Part shown: positions 12,933 to 23,457 of the stretch, piece after piece
How the letters are laid out: each line of letters begins with the position of its first letter
Numbering within the stretch: position 1 is the first letter of the stretch
Program-made: the position numbers and the translations under genes
Source of the DNA: Ryuthela nishihirai
Taxonomy: Eukaryota; Arthropoda; Arachnida; Araneae; Heptathelidae
Reading direction: 5' to 3'
NCBI GenBank assembly: GCA_038380435.1
Contig: JAWZYU010000017.1
Location: 20,707,283 to 20,771,282, forward strand
Length of the DNA: 64,000 bases
Notes under the pieces: generated by a model
What the model saw: only the letters and a program-made list of their open reading frames with translations
Database searches by the model: none
Told to the model about the DNA's origin: nothing

Positions 12933-13265
12933 CACACTTTGTAAGTAATGATGAGGTTAGGCAAAAGAGTCAGCAACCTCCTTTAATCAGCATATTGTGC
13001 AGAGAGAGATTCTGTTGGTTTGGCCATGTTGCCCCTTACGGATAATTATAGATTAGCAAATAGGGTTATGAATGGTGTACATAAAAGCCTCAGAAAGAGG
13101 GAGAGACCTTGGATGCAATGTTCAGACAATGTCAAACAGGACGTTGTTAGAATTGGTGTGTAGTGGCCAGATGCAGCAGATATACCTCAGGACAGATATG
13201 CTTGGAGAACTAAATTGAGTGGTCTGGTTGGACCTCTGTAGCCCATGGCCCCTTGATGATGTTTA

Positions 13266-13688
13266 CAATTAAGCTATTTTAAGTAATAGGATGAAGATGG
13301 GTGTACAGGAAAAACTGTTTTGGGCCAGACAGGATCTGAACCATATTTTGATGGCATGTCAGGTGCGGACCCTGATCAATCTTCTCTTCTACTGCTGATG
13401 TAATGCTATACACCATTTGCTCAATTACTGTCTTTTGAGTGCAACTGGACACTATTTTTCAGAACCTTCCCAGGGATATGCACAAGACCAGCCACACTAT
13501 AAGAGCCTTCTGGCCGATACGTTTTTTGTGAGTAAATCAAAATCTACGTTACTTCTGTTATGATCAATAGTGTGTTCAGATCCCATCCAGCTGAAGACTT
13601 TTTTTTTATTATAACAGTAAATTCATATCTTTGAAGATAATATGGGCATTTAAAAGGTGAATAGCAATAACACAGTATGATACTTTAC
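13266..13688. other. Unidentified repeat-like intron sequence
   Basis: Less AT-biased stretch ending in 'tgttcagatcccatccagct' and a T-run (about 13570-13612). A similar 'gggttcctatcccatccagcc' plus T-run occurs at 24625-24660, which hints at a further tRNA-related repeat. Confidence 0.35.
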
Positions 13689-13873
13689 CTCAAAGTAACT
13701 TGGATCTTTAGGAGCAATGTCTGGTTTGTCTAACCACGGCTGATATTTAAATCTATCTGGTCTTTGGGAAAAGTCTGGTAGCTTATCATCTCTTAAGCTT
13801 CGCCTGTCACTTTCTCTATCATGGTCCCATCTTGGAGAATCTAGCCTTGGCCCTCGACTGCTACTTCGTCTTA
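13689..13873 (-). CDS. Internal exon of the RS/RG-rich gene
   Basis: The exon is 185 nt, with acceptor ttacatttcag and donor TTTGAG|GTAAAG. It encodes RRSSSRGPRLDSPRWDHDRE, SDRRSLRDDKLPDFSQRPDR and FKYQPWLDKPDIAPKDPSYFE in part. The final acidic/aromatic stretch just before the RG-rich exon is the region that most recalls the THRAP3 C-terminus. It ends in phase 0. Confidence 0.88.
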
Positions 13874-14266
13874 CTGAAATGTAAACCTTTATCACTTTTC
13901 AATATATATAGAAAAAAGTATACTTTTTAAAGTAAAAAAAAAATTTATTTCGATTTTGAAGTTTGTCAGATATATAACTCAGATCACTTAATACATCATA
14001 TTACAGCAAGCAATTAGATCTGGCAATAAAGAGCTCATTAACCTATTCAATGTATATTTTTTAGCTGGTAATAGCATTTTTTAAAATTTTTAAGTAAAAT
14101 TATGTTATTTTAAAAAAGTTTTATTTTAATGATACAGTTAGAATTAACCATATTCATTAAAACTATAAAAGGTTCCATTTAATTTAAATATGTGAATATA
14201 CATAACATAAAAAATATGTTAAATATGTAATATACACAGTCATATCAGAATAATATGACCACCTAC

Positions 14267-14695
14267 CTAATAATGGGAATAACCACCCTTGGCCCAGATG
14301 ACAGCGGTGAGATGGCATGGCATGGATGCAATGAGGCTCTGGAAGGTTGCCAGAGGCACACGTGCCCATTCGGACTCCAGCAGAGAACGGAGGTTCCATA
14401 GATGACATTGTTGTGGGTCCGCACGCCGAATCTGTCGCTCGCCAAACCACATGTCCCACAAGTGCTCTATGGAATTGAGGTAGGGCAATTTCGCCAGCCA
14501 AGGGAGAACTGAGACATCGCTGTTGTGTTCCTGGAACACGTCACGCACCACTTTAGTGACATGGCAGGGTGCATTGTCCTGTTGGTAGACACCCCCACCA
14601 TTAGGGTAAACATCCAACATGAAGGGATGCATGTGGTCAGTGAGGATGGACAGGAGTATAATTCCATGACACCACCCAAACATTCCACTGTTCAA
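14267..14695 (-). pseudogene. Tc1-like transposase, C-terminal part
   Basis: The 142-codon reading contains VYQQDNAPCH (second catalytic Asp region) and LPYLNSIEHLWDMWFGERQI, matching the Tc1 pattern NAPCH...SPDLNPIEHLWD. In this reading PDLNP has become PYLNS, and the N-terminal domains are separated by about 1.3 kb of inserted DNA, so it is not functional. Tc1-family transposases cut and paste DNA at TA sites. Confidence 0.88.
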
Positions 14696-14739
14696 GACAG
14701 TACTACATTATACAGAGGGTGCCACTTTTGACCCATCTA

Positions 14740-16030
14740 CTTTCCAGCATGCCTTACTTTAAAAATAACATAATTGCAGAGAAAGGACCTGTTATAATGA
14801 GCAAGAAATATAAGCTGATATAATCAGAATCGTCTGGTTTTCTAATAATTGAGGTATAGCGTGAGACTTTTGAATTTTGTGCATTGCCAAAACATATAAG
14901 CCAAATACTTCATTAAATCCATCCAATATAATTGCCAAACATATATACAACCTTACTTATTGATTAATTTTGAATGCCATTCATTATATTCAATCCTAAC
15001 TTTTTGATCAGGCGGGAGCTATCGTGGTGGAGACACCCATTGGTTTGTCCATCGAAAAGCCCATCGACCAGGGATCCCACTCCCAGTCGCGAGCCCTCAA
15101 CTTCGTCCTCTCCATAAAACCAACTCGCCGCCCCACAGCGTACAGACCCCACCCACTTCAGGGCTTGCTACGAACCTTTCTCTAATGCCAGGATATGTCT
15201 GCCTAATCGGGACGACCAAGCCCTTTCAGCAGACCCTCCCTTTCACAACATCTCCAGCCAGGTTGCCGGTAGTGTGCATGCCAAGAGGTCTCACGGCCCC
15301 CCAGCGTACAGACCTACCCACTTTGGGGCTGCAACGAACCTTTCTCAGGTGCCAAGATAAGTCGGCCTAATCGGGGTTCCCAATCCCTTTCAGCAGACCC
15401 TCCCTTTCACGACATCTCAGCCAGGTTGCCGGTAGCGTGCATATCAAGAGGACCTCATGGCACCCCTGCGTACAGACCCCACCCACTTTGGGGCTGCAAC
15501 GAACCCTTCTCAGATGCCAGGACACCTCCAGCCAGGTTGCCAGCAGTGTGCACTCCAAAGGACGGTGGGGTGATCCTACTTCACAGAGGCACCATAGGCC
15601 CCTCCACCACCATTATTAATCTTTGCCTTCAGATCCGGGGTGCCTAAAATTGTCTCGTGTTTTCCTTGTGTGGGGACTCTTAGTTTGGCTTTTCCATCAA
15701 TAAGCCTGTCGACCAGGGATCCCACTCCCAGAACCCTCGCCTTCGTCCTCTCTATCAGGGCCGACTCGCGGACCCCTAGCGTACAGACCCCACCCACTTC
15801 GGGGCTTGCAATGAACCTTTCTCAGATGCCATGATGAGTCCGTTAAAAGGGCTTGGTGCACCCACTATTTTGGGTGCACCAAGCCCTTTTAACAGACCCT
15901 CACTTCGCAGCATCTCCAGCCAGGTTGCCAATAGCGTGCACGCCATGAGGACTGCCAGTCGGCCCTAATTCTCAGAGGCACCACCACGGCGAAGTGGTCC
16001 CCACTTCGGTGGTGGTGGTGGTGGGGGAGC
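14740..16030. repeat. GC-rich tandem-repeat block inserted in Tc1 element
   Basis: This block is far richer in G+C than its surroundings. Units of about 166 bases recur, anchored by 'gcgtacagaccccacccact' near 15135, 15302, 15468 and 15779, followed by 'gaacctttctcagatgcca' and 'ccaggttgcc'. A second repeated module, 'gaccagggatcccactccca', occurs at about 15067 and 15713. On the minus strand both modules read LGVGSLVDGLFDG or LGVGSLVDRLIDG, so it may derive from coding sequence of an unidentified element. Confidence 0.75.
15842..15893. repeat. Perfect 23-bp hairpin
   Basis: Left arm 15842-15864 and right arm 15871-15893 are exact reverse complements around the 6-base loop ctattt. The arm core is ttaaaagggcttggtgcacc. 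It interrupts one tandem unit of the GC-rich block. Confidence 0.95.
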
Positions 16031-16059
16031 GAGGATGGACAGGTAGCCATTGACATTCA

Positions 16060-16705
16060 GGGACCCATCAAGTGGTACCAGCAGTCCCAGGTCATACCAG
16101 GAAAACATCCCCCAGACATGCACACTGTCACTGTCAGCCTGTACTTGACCGACAAGTGTGTCTGGGTGTTGGTTCTATATGGAGTAGAAACCTCAATTCG
16201 TATAGGTATGGAGTATAGGAATGGAGTAGAAACCTCAATTCGTTGGAGAAGGCAACCTTTTTCCACTCTTCCACTGTCCAATGATGATAGTCCCGTGCAA
16301 ACTGCAGGTGTCATTGCCATTGGACCTTGGTTAACATGGGCGCCTTTATGCAGCGTCAACTCCGGAGACCCATGAAGAACAGGGTTTGCTCTACTGTTAT
16401 TGGGGACACGTACCTGGGTGCCCCAGCATTTATTTGAGTGATCAATTGTTGCATGTCGATTGCCATTTATCAATCGACGTTCTCCTCTGGGGTCAATGGC
16501 CTTTAGTGCTCCACAGTTGACGCCTGGAGGTACTCGATGTGCCAGCGGTCCATTCTTGGTACACCCTTACTACAGCACCTCGCGAACAGCCCACAAAGTA
16601 TGCTATTTCTGAGATGCTTCCATCCTTTGCGCAGTAGCTGATGATTATTCCTTTTTGAATGTCCATCAAATCAATACCTCTGACCATTGCGCTCACGTTA
16701 TACAC
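16060..16705 (-). pseudogene. Tc1-like transposase, N-terminal and central part
   Basis: The reading at 16705-16493 gives a helix-turn-helix DNA-binding region (MVRGIDLMDIQKGIIISYCA, then ISEIAYFVGCSRGAVVRVYQ). A second frame (16473-16057) continues with a degraded central region. These match the N-terminal half of Tc1-like transposases, but the frames do not join and the C-terminal half lies 1.3 kb away. Confidence 0.75.
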
Positions 16706-16839
16706 TATGGCTCATCTGTCCTGGCTGGCCGCTTATATCTCCGTGTGGTCGACCTTGTTATGTGCACTCTGTGACGCGCATAGGCGGGTACACTGTGATT
16801 AAGTGGGTGGTCATATTATTCTGATACGACTCTGTATAT

Positions 16840-17167
16840 ACATATTAAATGTCTATATGTCTATATTAAATATAAAAACATAGCTATTTATCTTGTTGTC
16901 CATGGACCACTGCCCCAGAAGTTTTCAGGCATACCACTGAATGGGTTAAAGAAAAAAAAATTATTAAAATAAAAAATCTGATTAAAATTTCTCCCATCAC
17001 AGGTCGAAATTTTGGATTTATACAAAAAATACAAGACTGATATGCAATGCCATTCCCCTTAAGACCAATGCTTTGGAGCCATGGTCTTGGAACTCCTGCT
17101 ACAGCCAAATTACAAAATTTCAATTTATCATTTTTAATTTTAATATTGCTTCATGTTTTGTAAGAGT
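16840..17167. other. Intron sequence, no gene seen
   Basis: Short AT-rich spacer between the Tc1 element and the Penelope-like element. Nothing recognised. Confidence 0.5.
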
Positions 17168-17991
17168 TAAAGGATTTAATCACGATAATGCTGTGGTACA
17201 AAGTTAAAACATAAAACTTCCAGGGAGTAATTCTCCAACTAGGAAAGTGCTGTACATACCGTTATCATATATGGGATCTACTAACTAATACCTTAGAATT
17301 ACTCTTAACTTTATACATTACTTCAAAATTAACTCTTCCTTCAAGAGACCAATTAGAACCATATATAAAGCAAAAACATATTTACCACTTATGCTGGTAC
17401 AATTGCATATTTTGCAGCGTTGTCACGCTGCAGTTCGTAATTATATATGCTTCCAGTCCTGATAGTAGATGTTCTTCTAGCAGTTACAATGCTGGCATAG
17501 ATGTTATGAACTGACACTATTTTCTTTAATTTCCTCATCCACAAGTTTAAACTTCGTTCATTTGTGGTGCACAAAAAGATGGTTTAAGTTGTCAATGTTC
17601 GTGGTGGTATAAGTTCTATTTCTTTTACGTAGGATGTTACATACAGCGACGCTTTTAGCCATGTTGTTGCACATTGTAACCTCAAGGCAATAGTAAATTC
17701 TCATAGGGCATTACATGAACAGTTCTTTTGTTGTGAAAAGCACTTTTCCCTGCTTGAAAAGATTTTAGATACGCTCCTTACTGGAAGAAAGCTAATGTTC
17801 TGATGACCGTTAATTTAATATTGGCCAAAAGCCATTGCTTTTACAACATTAAAACTTTTAAAAACGTCTTAAAAACACGAACCTTCCAGACTCATTATGC
17901 GACGCGTTTCACCACGAACTCTTAACATGTGGCATCCTCAGGCGAATACGATGATAGCAAAGTGAAGTTTAAGTAGCCGTATTCAGTCTAG
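17168..17991 (-). repeat. Left inverted arm of the Penelope-like element
   Basis: Reverse complement of 20177-21001. Outer edge taaaggatttaatcacgata; inner edge aagtagccgtattcagtcta. A short open frame (17574-17389, starting MCTTNERSLNLWMRKLKKIV) is also open in the other arm and differs there at only a few residues. It may be a relic of a 5' ORF or simply shared by descent. Confidence 0.92.
17889..17950 (-). ncRNA. Hammerhead ribozyme-like motif, intact core
   Basis: Read on the minus strand: CTGAGGA (17941-17935, matching CUGANGA), stem II GCCAC...GTGGT, GAAA (17910-17907), then palindromic ACGCGT with GTC ending at 17901. This is the order of a minimal type I hammerhead, with predicted cleavage after GTC. 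The very short palindromic stem III fits motifs described in Penelope-like elements, which may work as dimers. Stem I (ending CGC, facing GCATAATG) pairs only partly with an internal loop. Activity is untested. Confidence 0.65.
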
Positions 17992-18215
17992 TCTTAATTT
18001 TTTACCCCGCCTCCTATAGATGTATTCTTCCTGCTGCCGAATGTCTTTTCGTGTCTCTCTAATTACTTTTTTTTAGCATTATTGTTTCTGCTTGCTGTAA
18101 CATGTAATGTAATTTTCTATTAAATTTTGATTTATCGATAACAAATGATTTTGGAATAACCCTTTGTTTCTTACATTTAACTAAGAAACTCAGACGCAGC
18201 AGTAGGCTGTTCAGA

Positions 18216-19660
18216 ATGAGGCGACCTTTCATAAACTTCCATCAAAAATTAAGTAAGGAACAAGAAATGATCTTACAAAAAAAAGCTAAATATGCCTTTG
18301 AAAATAATAATGTTAATATAGAACAGCTAATACCACAAATTGAACAATCATTAAATAAAATACCGCATTATTTAAAAGATAAGGAACAATTTAAAATGTA
18401 CAGGACTATCCAACAAATAAGAAATAATAATAACGAGAATAATAATATTAAAATAATACAGGATCTTAAAAAGAATAAAGATATTAAAATTATTTTGGCT
18501 GATAAAACAAATCAAATAGTGATTATGGATAAAGAACAATATGATAAAAAAAGTAATGGAAACTATAAAGGAATTAAAATGTCAACCCGTAAAAAAAAAC
18601 CCTATTCCAAATATAATAACTAAAATGGGCATTATAAAAAATGACCCATTTATACCGGAGGATATAGCAAAGAAATGTATAGTACCAATGTACCCGGATA
18701 TAAAATGTTTGTTAAGATAAAATTGCATAAAAAAGATAAACCATTTCGACCACTAGTTAATAAAAGAAAATCACCAACCTAAACCTAGAAACAGCATTAT
18801 TTAACTTTTTTAAACAGTATTTTCCACCCACAAAAAATATTGTAACATCATGTCATGAAGCGCTTCATAGAATTCAGAACACCCCTATTTCAGCAACGGT
18901 AACAATGCATTCACTAGATGTTGTATCGCTGTATCCTAATACCCCGGTATTGGATGCAGCGATGCGGCTAAAAGCAGAATGGCTTCGCACAGCAAAACCA
19001 TCACACCCTCAATATTTTGCTATGCACCATGCACTGGACCTTGCTGTAAAATCTAACTTCTTTGACATCAGAGGGCGGACATTGCTCCAGACCGAGGGCG
19101 TCCCAATGGGTTCCCCTCTGTCTGGACTCATGTCCGACGTGGTCATGAGGTATGTCGAGGAAACTGCCCTTTCCACCTGCAAGCTAAAACCAGATCTATA
19201 TATACGATATGTAGATGACATTTTCATCTTCTGGCCCAATCCAGTAGAAAAATTGAAAGAATTTGTTAACACATTTAATAGTGTAATGCCCACAATTAAA
19301 TTTACTACTGAATCTGAAATAAATGGTCAAATACCATACTTGGATATTAAAATAACTTGAAAATCATACTTCTGTGAGAGCACTGTATATCGGAAACCAA
19401 CACATACTCCCAATTATATACCAATAGATTCATCACATCCGATGAAATATAAAAAAGCAAGTATTATTCCTCATTATGTCAGGGCATACAGTACTGTTCA
19501 CAACAAAAAACTCTACAAGAAGAGTTACAATATATTCGAACAACCGCACAAGAAGTAGGATACCCAAGAGAGTTACTACAAAAATGGGAAACGGAAGCAA
19601 AATACACTGTAAAAAGAGATACCCAACCGAATCCAACAAATAGAAATTAAAAAACAATAT
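18216..19660 (+). pseudogene. Penelope-type reverse transcriptase, broken
   Basis: The N-terminal part (18216-18623) has KKNKDIKIILADKTNQIVIM, the ADK motif upstream of the polymerase fingers. After a gap, 18905-19360 has LDVVSLYPNTPV (motif A), GVPMGSPLSGLMSDVVM (motif B) and YIRYVDDIF (motif C, with the two catalytic Asp). An in-frame TGA at 19358 precedes a TVYRKPTHTP continuation, and a frameshift follows near 19510. The enzyme would copy element RNA into DNA at the nicked target. Confidence 0.9.
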
Positions 19661-19678
19661 GTTAAAAGTTTTCCATAT

Positions 19679-20140
19679 ATGAAAACTATAACGAAAACAC
19701 TTGAAAATACTTTAAGAAAATATAATATTATTTTACCCAGTACTATCACCCATTCCATTAAAAATTTAATTTTAAACGATAGAGGTCAAAAACCACCCAC
19801 AGGGGGAGTATACAAAATCGAAATCCCTGACCCCGATAACAAATTAGAGGGCAAAAATATATATATAGGAAAAACTTACAGACAATATGAGACACGAATG
19901 CAGGAACATATTACAGACATAAGTAAAAAGAACCTCACAACAGCATTATCAAGAACAATAGTAGAAAATAATATTAAAATTGATAAAATTAACTTTAAAC
20001 CTGGAATAGCCCGAAAAACAAAATTTCAACTACAATACACCGAAACTTTAAATATACATAAACATCGTGACAAGGTGTGCAATACCGAGATTCCACCCCT
20101 TCCGTCGGCATGGCATCTCCTATTGCAGCCTTCATCATGA
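19679..20140 (+). pseudogene. GIY-YIG endonuclease domain of Penelope-like element
   Basis: The 153-codon reading contains GGVYKIEIPDPDNKLEGKNI and then YIGKTYRQYETRMQEH, the GVY...YIG signature followed by Arg and His positions typical of the fold. Penelope-like elements carry this domain C-terminal to the reverse transcriptase to nick the target. It is out of frame with the upstream polymerase here. A second, shorter copy of the domain is at 42742-42927. Confidence 0.9.
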
Positions 20141-20176
20141 GTTGCGCATGCAGCACTCAGTACGCAAAGGGCTGGG

Positions 20177-21001
20177 CTAGACTGAACACGGCTACTTAAA
20201 CTTCACTTTGCTATCATCGTATTCGTCTGAGAATGCCACGTGTTGCGAGTTCGTGGTGAAATGCGTCGCGTAATGAGTCTGGAGGGTTCGTGTTTTTAAG
20301 ACGTTTTTTAAAAGTTTTAACGTTGTAAAAGCAATGGCTTTTGGCCAATATTAAATTAACAGTCATCAGAACATTAGCTTTCTTCCAGTAAGGAGCATAT
20401 CTAAAATCTTTTCAAGCAGGGAAAAGTGCTTTTCACAACAAAAGAACTGTTCATGTAATGCCCTATGAGAATTTACTATTACCTTGAGGTTACAATGTGC
20501 AACAACATGGCTAAAAGCGTCGCTGTATGTAACATCCTACGTAAAAGAAATAGAACTTATACCACCACGAACAACTGACAACTTAAACCATCTTTTTGTG
20601 CACCACAAATGAACGAAGTTTAAACTTGTGGATGAGGAAACTAAAGAAAATAGTGTCAGTTCATAACATCTATGCCAGCATTGTAACTGCTAGAAGAACA
20701 TCTACTATCAGGACTGGTAGCATATATAATTACCAACTGCAGCATGACAACGCTGCAAAATATGCAATTTTACCAGCATAAGTGGTAAATGTTTTCGCTT
20801 TATATATGGTTCTAATTGGTCTCTTGAAGGAAGAGTTAGTTTTGAAGTAATGTATAAAGTTAAGGGTAATTCTAAGGTATTAGTTAAGTAGATCCCATAT
20901 ATGATAACGGTATGTACAGCACCTTCCTAGTTTGAGAATTACTCCCTGGAAGTTTTATGTTTTAACTTTGTACCACAGAATTATCGTGATTAAATCCTTT
21001 A
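20177..21001 (+). repeat. Right inverted arm of the Penelope-like element
   Basis: Inverted copy of 17168-17991, in the same orientation as the coding region. It contains the second hammerhead-like motif and a matching short open frame at 20596-20781. Confidence 0.92.
20218..20276 (+). ncRNA. Hammerhead ribozyme-like motif, mutated core
   Basis: Counterpart of the motif at 17889-17950. It reads CTGAGAA at 20227-20233, so the conserved G before the last A of CUGANGA is changed (20232), and ATGCGT replaces palindromic ACGCGT (C to T at 20252). Stem II (GCCACG...CGTGGT) and GAAA (20248-20251) persist. Predicted to be inactive or weak. Confidence 0.6.
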
Positions 21002-21340
21002 TAAAGTATAGCTGTGTGTTAACTTATTAGTATTTGTAAGAGTTTTCAGTTTTATTCATAATACCAACTAAATGTAGTCCAAATTTCATAATTAAGGTTT
21101 AGCTTTACTGATTTACTATGTGCTCATCAGTTAAAACAAAGCACACAACAGAAATCTCAAATCAGATCAAGAGTTATGTACAAATAAAAATTATCAAAGT
21201 ATTATTAGTAGTTAAAATAAAACAGAAATACTTTTGTCTAAGATAAAATAATTTAGTATTCCCTGCAATTTTCAAAAAGACAAAAAAAATTTTTGTTTCA
21301 CAACTAGGAAAAGAAGAATAGGTTCTAAAATGATAATTTT
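21002..21340. other. Intron sequence, no gene seen
   Basis: AT-rich spacer after the Penelope-like element. Nothing recognised. Confidence 0.5.
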
Positions 21341-21355
21341 TTTATTCTGAATCCG

Positions 21356-21391
21356 TCCATCCGTCCGTCCACCCACCCACCCACCCACCCA
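21356..21391. repeat. Short (CCAC)n/(CCGT)n microsatellite
   Basis: Runs of ccgt followed by ccac repeats directly abut the 3' end of the minus-strand RTE fragment, as expected for the microsatellite tail of an RTE LINE. Confidence 0.8.
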
Positions 21392-22110
21392 TGGGCTACG
21401 AAGGTCCAACCAGACTGTGTAATTTTCTTCTCCAGATGTGTCTCTTTTAAGCTACAGCTGCGCATTTGGCCACTCTAGGTAAATTCTAGCAAGCTCCTGT
21501 TTGACATATTGTCTGCCCATCACAACCTAGGTGTTCCCCTTTTTCTGATACCCTTAGACATACTGTTCATAATCCTCTTTGCCAATCTGCAGCTATGCAT
21601 ACGGGCAACATGGCCAAACCAATGCAGTCTCTCTCTGTACAAATGTCAAAAGAAGTTGATGACTCCTTCTAACCTCATCATTACTTACAAAGACAAATCA
21701 CCTAATGCCCAAGATACTGCACAAGCATCTAGAATCAGAGGCATCTAGTTTCTTGTTATCCTGCTTACAAAGGGTCCATGTTTTGTTACCATAACTAACC
21801 TTAGAAAGAACCAAAATATTATACAGCCTAATATTAGGCTTTAGGTGTAAACACCTATTTTTCCACACTCTCCATAGGTTTTTAAATATCTCAGTGGCAA
21901 TCCAAATTCTTCTATTTATCTCATGCCACACATCACACCAGTATCTGTTACGTAGCTCTAAAGGTAATTAAACTGAGACACTGAGACACAAAGCAACTGA
22001 AGCACCATCTGCCTGACCAATTTCATCACTTTAGTTTTTTCTCTGTTTATCATCAAACCTATTCTATTACCAGTCCTACCAGTTATATTAATTTATGAAA
22101 TTCTTCATAA
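21392..22110 (-). mobile_element. RTE LINE, 3' end fragment
   Basis: 5'-truncated copy carrying the C-terminus of the reverse-transcriptase ORF. The minus-strand reading at 21931-21698 gives WHEINRRIWIATEIFKNLWR and RLYNILVLSKVSYGNKTW, seen also near 45253-45486. Its end 'ggttggaccttcgtagccca' matches the other RTE copies. Several frameshifts. Confidence 0.88.
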
Positions 22111-22452
22111 AATTTTCCCTTACTGATTATATTAAAATACAAAAACAGAGTGCAATACCATATGTTAATTCACTTACATGATAGAGAATACACCTCTCCA
22201 AAATGAAGCAAATCACTTGTTTTGTAGCACACCAAAGAAGCAGTTGCTCCTACTGCTTCTTCAGTTAAATTCTGTCAATTCCACGTGAAAGAAAATGTGG
22301 TTTTTCATGTATTGTTCAAATTGTATTTGGAATAGAAATGATACTGTAATCACAATATCAAAAACAGCAACACTGGGAAATTCAAGCTGATCCTTAATCA
22401 AAATTTCAATTAAAACATGCATCACAGAAAGTTTATATTTGCCTGAAATAAA

Positions 22453-22827
22453 GGGGTGGAGGTTGGATCAGTCGTTTATAGCTCATCAGTGCATTATAGC
22501 ATATCAGTGCATTATAGCTCATAATCAATATTTGCCAAGTTCAAGTCCCAACTGTTCCAGAGTTAAGCTTTATCTCTGCTAACATCAGTCCTGCTATCGG
22601 TGAGAAAGGGGATACAGATGGGCTTGGAAAGTGCCATATGGGACATTAAATCATCACTCCATGAGCAGGAGAGCCATACCCTGTGCACATTAAGAAACAT
22701 AATGGATGGCCTTGACAGACATTGTCTCCTAACAGGTGGCAGGTGGATTCTCTTCTCCAACCTTTTCTGAGCCACTGAGGTCTTTGTGACTTGGTCATTT
22801 AGCCTGCAAAAAAGTGCCACTGAGAGG
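22453..22827 (+). mobile_element. tRNA-Met-like SINE, copy c
   Basis: Plus-oriented member: degraded tRNA-like head, B box-like aagttcaagtcccaactg (about 22538), then 'gataccgatgggcttggaaa'-type core, 'gccataccctgtgcac' and the tail 'gtgccactgagagg'. Orientation is opposite to most copies in the window. Confidence 0.82.
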
Positions 22828-23281
22828 AAAAAAAACACATCCTGAAATAAAGACATTTTTATTGTATGCTTTTTCTTACATTCTTTTTTTTAGTAACCGA
22901 TCATTTATGCCATTAAATAACGAATTATGAATTATTCCAATCAATAGTAAATACACAGATTACCTGTTGACACAGAATTCAAGAAATAACTTTGATGAAA
23001 AAATTAGTTTTGCAGTGAGGGGACTCACTGCAACACTTACATGCCCGGCATGTAACTGGGAGACATGATACCCCAATTATCATTACTATAGAGGTAATAC
23101 CAAATGTTACATAATTTTTTTCTCATTAATAAAATTCATTAACTTGCAGATTTCCCAACCTTCACAATCAAAATTACAACACATTATTGCTCAACATTTA
23201 CTTATTGAATTTTATATCCGCTATTTTTACTTAAAACACTTTAGAAAAATATTACAAACTAATATTAAACTTCCTTATTAC
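22828..23281. other. Intron sequence, no gene seen
   Basis: AT-rich intron directly downstream (minus-strand sense) of the exon ending at 23282. Nothing recognised. Confidence 0.5.
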
Positions 23282-23457
23282 CTCTTGGCCTGTCAGATCC
23301 ACTTTCAGACAATCGCCTTTCTTGAACAGGATTCCACTGACCTCTGGGTTCACCCCGTAATTCTGGTGGTCGGTCACGATCACTTCCTCTTCTTTCTAAA
23401 ATGCGTTGTCGAGCATCCTGTAATGAACTATCTTTGCGACGCACGGCTAAACTGTGC
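23282..23457 (-). CDS. Internal exon of the RS/RG-rich gene
   Basis: The exon is 176 nt, with acceptor ctgttcttctcag and donor CCAAGAG|GTAATA. It encodes HSLAVRRKDSSLQDARQRIL followed by ERRGSDRDRPPELRGEPRGQ and WNPVQERRLSESGSDRPR, highly charged with many Arg-Asp and Arg-Glu pairs. It begins with the last base of an Arg codon and ends with the first base of a Val codon, in phase with both neighbours. Confidence 0.88.

Larger units (their letters stand above)
11290..13265 (+). mobile_element. RTE-type LINE, internally deleted, with nested SINE
   Basis: The 5' region (11290-11930) matches the far end of the minus-strand LINE at 44885-48560. It is followed by an apurinic-type endonuclease reading (GSWNVRTL near 11941, then LSLQETRWTNKGQ), a ~235-bp tandem duplication, a SINE at 12586-12932, and then the extreme 3' part of the reverse-transcriptase ORF and tail (12940-13265). 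The reverse-transcriptase core is missing. SWNVRTL...LQETRW is the signature of RTE-clade endonucleases. Confidence 0.85.
14237..16834 (-). mobile_element. Tc1/mariner element split by a GC-rich insertion
   Basis: The terminal inverted repeats are cagtcatatcagaataatat (left) and the reverse complement of attattctgatacgactctg (right), flanked by TA. Transposase fragments on the minus strand lie at 16705-16060 and 14695-14267. About 14740-16030 in between is foreign GC-rich tandem repeat. The same termini make up the 74-75-bp MITEs at 30404 and 52547. Confidence 0.85.
17168..21001 (+). mobile_element. Penelope-like element with inverted terminal repeats
   Basis: A 3.8-kb element with outer arms of 824-825 bases (17168-17991 and 20177-21001) that are inverted copies about 93-95% alike. 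Between them lie a Penelope-type reverse transcriptase (18216-19660) and a GIY-YIG endonuclease (19679-20140), both plus strand. Penelope-like elements are known to carry LTR-like repeats in direct or inverted order, sometimes with hammerhead ribozymes. Frameshifts and stops show it is dead, but the high arm identity suggests a fairly recent insertion. Confidence 0.9.

Noticed and set aside
14964..15834. Several overlapping open frames in the GC-rich block
   Set aside because: They are by-products of GC-rich tandem units with few stops. Only the shared LGVGSLVD motif is kept as an observation.
15842..15893. Bacterial-type intrinsic terminator
   Set aside because: The hairpin is perfect and followed by no T-run; the window is eukaryotic, so a foldback origin is more likely.
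19009..19293. 94-codon minus-strand frame
   Set aside because: Antisense shadow of the Penelope reverse transcriptase, whose plus-strand motifs A, B and C are clear.
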